Below are positions 8,230 to 11,200 of a stretch of 11,504 nt of DNA, piece after piece. Below the pieces are notes generated by a model. That model ran no database searches and was not told the DNA's origin. It was given only the letters and a program-made list of their open reading frames with translations. How positions within the stretch are numbered: the stretch's first letter is position 1; every line of letters begins with the position of its first letter. The stretch comes from Baffinella frigidus (Eukaryota > Cryptophyceae > Cryptomonadales > Baffinellaceae), in assembly GCA_026770585.1 (NCBI GenBank), contig MU646315.1, positions 1,241,078-1,252,581 of the forward strand, given 5' to 3'. A program made the translations under genes and the position numbers.

Positions 8230-11200
8230 GGTTTAGGTTTCAGGGTTCAGGGTTTAGGGTTCAGGATTCGGGGTTTAGGGTTTAGGGTTCAGGGTTCAGT
8301 GTTTGGTGTTATCGTTGGCGGTTTGCTTGGATTTCGTGCCGATGAGGGGAACGAAGTTCAGGGTTTAGGGTTGAGGGTTTAGGGTCCAGGGTTTAGGGTT
8401 TAGGGTTTGTAGTTACCGTCGACGGTTTGCTTGGACTTGGTGCCGATGAGGGGGACCACTGTAACGGCCGAGCAGTTAAGGAGGTCGGCTGGGGCGCACC
8501 TGGGGTGGGTGGTTGGGTTGTAGGGTTTAGGGTTTAGCTTCTATCGGGGAGCGTTTAGCGTTGAGGGTTCTGGGTTCAGGGTTCAGGGTTTAGGGGTCAG
8601 GGTGTTGGGTTTAATGTTTAGGGTGTTGGGTTTAACGTTTAGCGTTTAGTGTTTAGGGTGAGGGTTCAGAGTTTAGAGTTGAGGGTTGAGCACCCCAGGG
8701 GTGCGGGGTGGGGGGGGTGAGTGGCGAGGGATGGGGGGAAGGGGGGGGGGGCTACCTCTGCCTCACTCGGGTTGCCCGACTATCCTCAAGTTGACATGCT
8801 GGGTTCCCGGTACAAATCCGTCAAATTTGGGGGGGGGGGGCGTTACTGAAGGAGCGAGGTGGTGAGATGCGGGGTCGGAGGTTGCTTAGGGTTTAAGGGT
8901 TTAACCCCCAGTGATTTGAGGGATTCAGAGGTTGGGGTGTTATGGAGAGGTCACAAGGTTTTAGGGTTTCGGTTGTGGGGTTTATGGTCTAGGGGTTCAG
9001 GGATTAGGGTTTCAAGGCGCACTGGAGGAGGGTGGCGGTGACGAGCGAGGACGCGACGGCCACGAGTGTTGAGGGCTTAGAATGTTAGGGTTTACGGTTT
9101 CAGGTTTGACGAAGATCGGAGGGGAGGGAGGAATCGAGGGATCAAGGGGGGGCGTTACTGGAGGAGGGTGGCGGTAACGAGGGATGACGCGACGGTCACG
9201 AGGCGCTCCGAGGGATCCTCCAGGGCAGCCACCTGTTTAGTGTTGAGTGTTTAGTGTTGAGGATTTAGTGGGTTTGATATGTCCCAACCGCCCCGTGCGG
9301 CCCCCGCGCAGTCACGAGGTGGCGAGAACCATCCTCGAGATAAGCCACCTGTGCGGACACGAACACTCAGCATGCTTTTGTCCTCACCAGGAAACTCATC
9401 ATCCTTCACCGACGAAACTCATCATCCTTCACCGACAGGAAACTCATCATCCTTCACCGAGAAACCAAGCGTGTGGACACGGGAAGTGAGCACAAACGTG
9501 CGGGTAAGGAAAGTGAGCCACTCAGTGGGCTTTGCAGATCGGTCCATTGATTTTCGTGTTAAGAATCGACAGTTACTCGGTACAAAACAATCTAACCCCT
9601 AACCCCTGGTACCGGTAAGACACGGAGGGTGCTAGCAGACTGCGTGGGCGCAAACCCTACACCCTCCTGTAACCCTGTACCCTAACCCCTAACCCCTCAC
9701 CCACTCAATATCCTGAACCCCTCAATACGTAACCCCGAAATCCTGGTACCGGGAAGGCACGCAGAGTGTTGGCAGACTGCGTCGGTGCAAGCATGACAAA
9801 CGAGACCACTTTCAATTCCTTGAATTGTACCACAAACCACCTAAAAGGGGAGCTAGAAAGCCATCCAGGGCTAAAGCCTTCGGTGACGAGACCCATCAAC
9901 CCCACGTACAGGGAAGACGCGCAGGGTGCTGGCAGGCTGCGTGGGGGTAATCCCTACACCCTCCTTCAACCCTGTACCCTAACCCCTAACCTCTAGGCCC
10001 CTCAATCTCCTGAACCCCTCAATACATGACCCCTAAATCCTCACACCGGGAAGACACGCAGAGTGCTGGCAGGCTACCGGGAAGGCGCGCAGAGTTTATC
10101 TCAGAAAAGGACTTTTAGAAGTCCTTTTTCTAAAGTCAACTCCCCTACAAATCCGGCAACTTATGCTTAGAGTAAAGAATAAGTTGACGGGTTTGTGGGG
10201 GAGTTGACTTAGGTAAAGGACTTCTAAAAGTCCTTTTCTGAGATAAGAGTGTTGGCGTGGGCGCGAGCGTGACCAACGAGACCACTAATGTGCACCACGA
10301 TTCAGGACACCACCCAGAAATCACGTGGTCACGATACCCAACCCCACCAAAATTACTACACATACGCACAATGCGGTTTTAAATTAGGGGGTCCAGGCTT
10401 CTCGAGTGGTACCGGGAACACGCGGAGGGTGCTTGCAGGCTGCGTAGGGGCGAGCGGGACAAATGACACCTGGTTTAGGGTGTGGGGTTTGGGGTTTGGG
10501 CTTTGGGCTTTGGGCTTCAGGGTTGAGGGTTGAGGGTTTAGGGTTTATGGTGTATGGTTTAGGGTTTGGTGTTTATGGTTTATGGTTTATGGTTGAGGGT
10601 TTAGAGTTCAGGGCTTAGGGTTTGGAGTGTGGGGTTTGGGGGTGAGGGGTTAGGTTACTGCGAGGGGTCGGAGGTATAGGGTTTGGGGTTAGAGGTATAG
10701 GGTTTAGGGTTGGAGGTTTAGGGTTCAGGGGTTACCACTAGCGCGACTGGCTGCGACGCCAGAAACTCCTTGGAAATGAACGCCCCTGCGGGGTTGAGGG
10801 CTCAGGGTTTAGGGTCTAGGGTATACGATTCCGGTTTCAGGTTTTTTTGTTTCGCGGTTCGGGTGTATTTCGGGTCCAGGGGATATACCAAGGCCAGGAA
10901 CGGACGCGATGATTAGCATAGCGGTTAGTTGCTTACTTTCGTTGTTAGGCATTCATAGGCTAACGTCCTAAAAATGGGGTAGTTAGGCCTACGGCATTGC
11001 CTAGGGACCTCCTACCGTAGGCCGAGGGATCCTGGGACCAAAAAGTCTCGGCCTACGGTAGGAGGTCCTAGGCAATGCCGTAGGCCTAACTACCCCATTT
11101 TCAGGCCGTTACCCTATTAGCATGGAGATATTCCCGGTTCTGTAAAGCAACTTCCCGCTGCGCTATGGAGGACTTTTCAGAGGGTGTGCGTGGTGCTTGG

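Larger units (their letters stand above)
9590..10077 (-). repeat. Exon 3 copy array with strand-flipped telomere-like repeat
   Basis: Units of about 136-162 bp each hold an exon 3 copy plus CCTGTACCCTAACCCC and CTCAATATCCTGAACCCCT-type sequence. Here CCCTAACCCC is on the plus strand, opposite to the rest of the window, while the exon copies remain on the minus strand. Confidence 0.65.

Noticed and set aside
9391-9460. CRISPR-like array
   Set aside because: The three repeats are directly adjacent with no spacers, in eukaryote-like DNA.
9247-9602. Plus-strand frames of 80 and 107 codons
   Set aside because: Two overlapping frames are kept open by a 23-25 bp tandem repeat. There is no recognisable protein and no clear exon borders.
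10912-11123. ATTAGCAT 8-bp direct repeat around FB-E as a target duplication
   Set aside because: The left copy lies about 35-40 bp outside the palindrome and the right copy overlaps its end, so the positions do not fit; probably chance.
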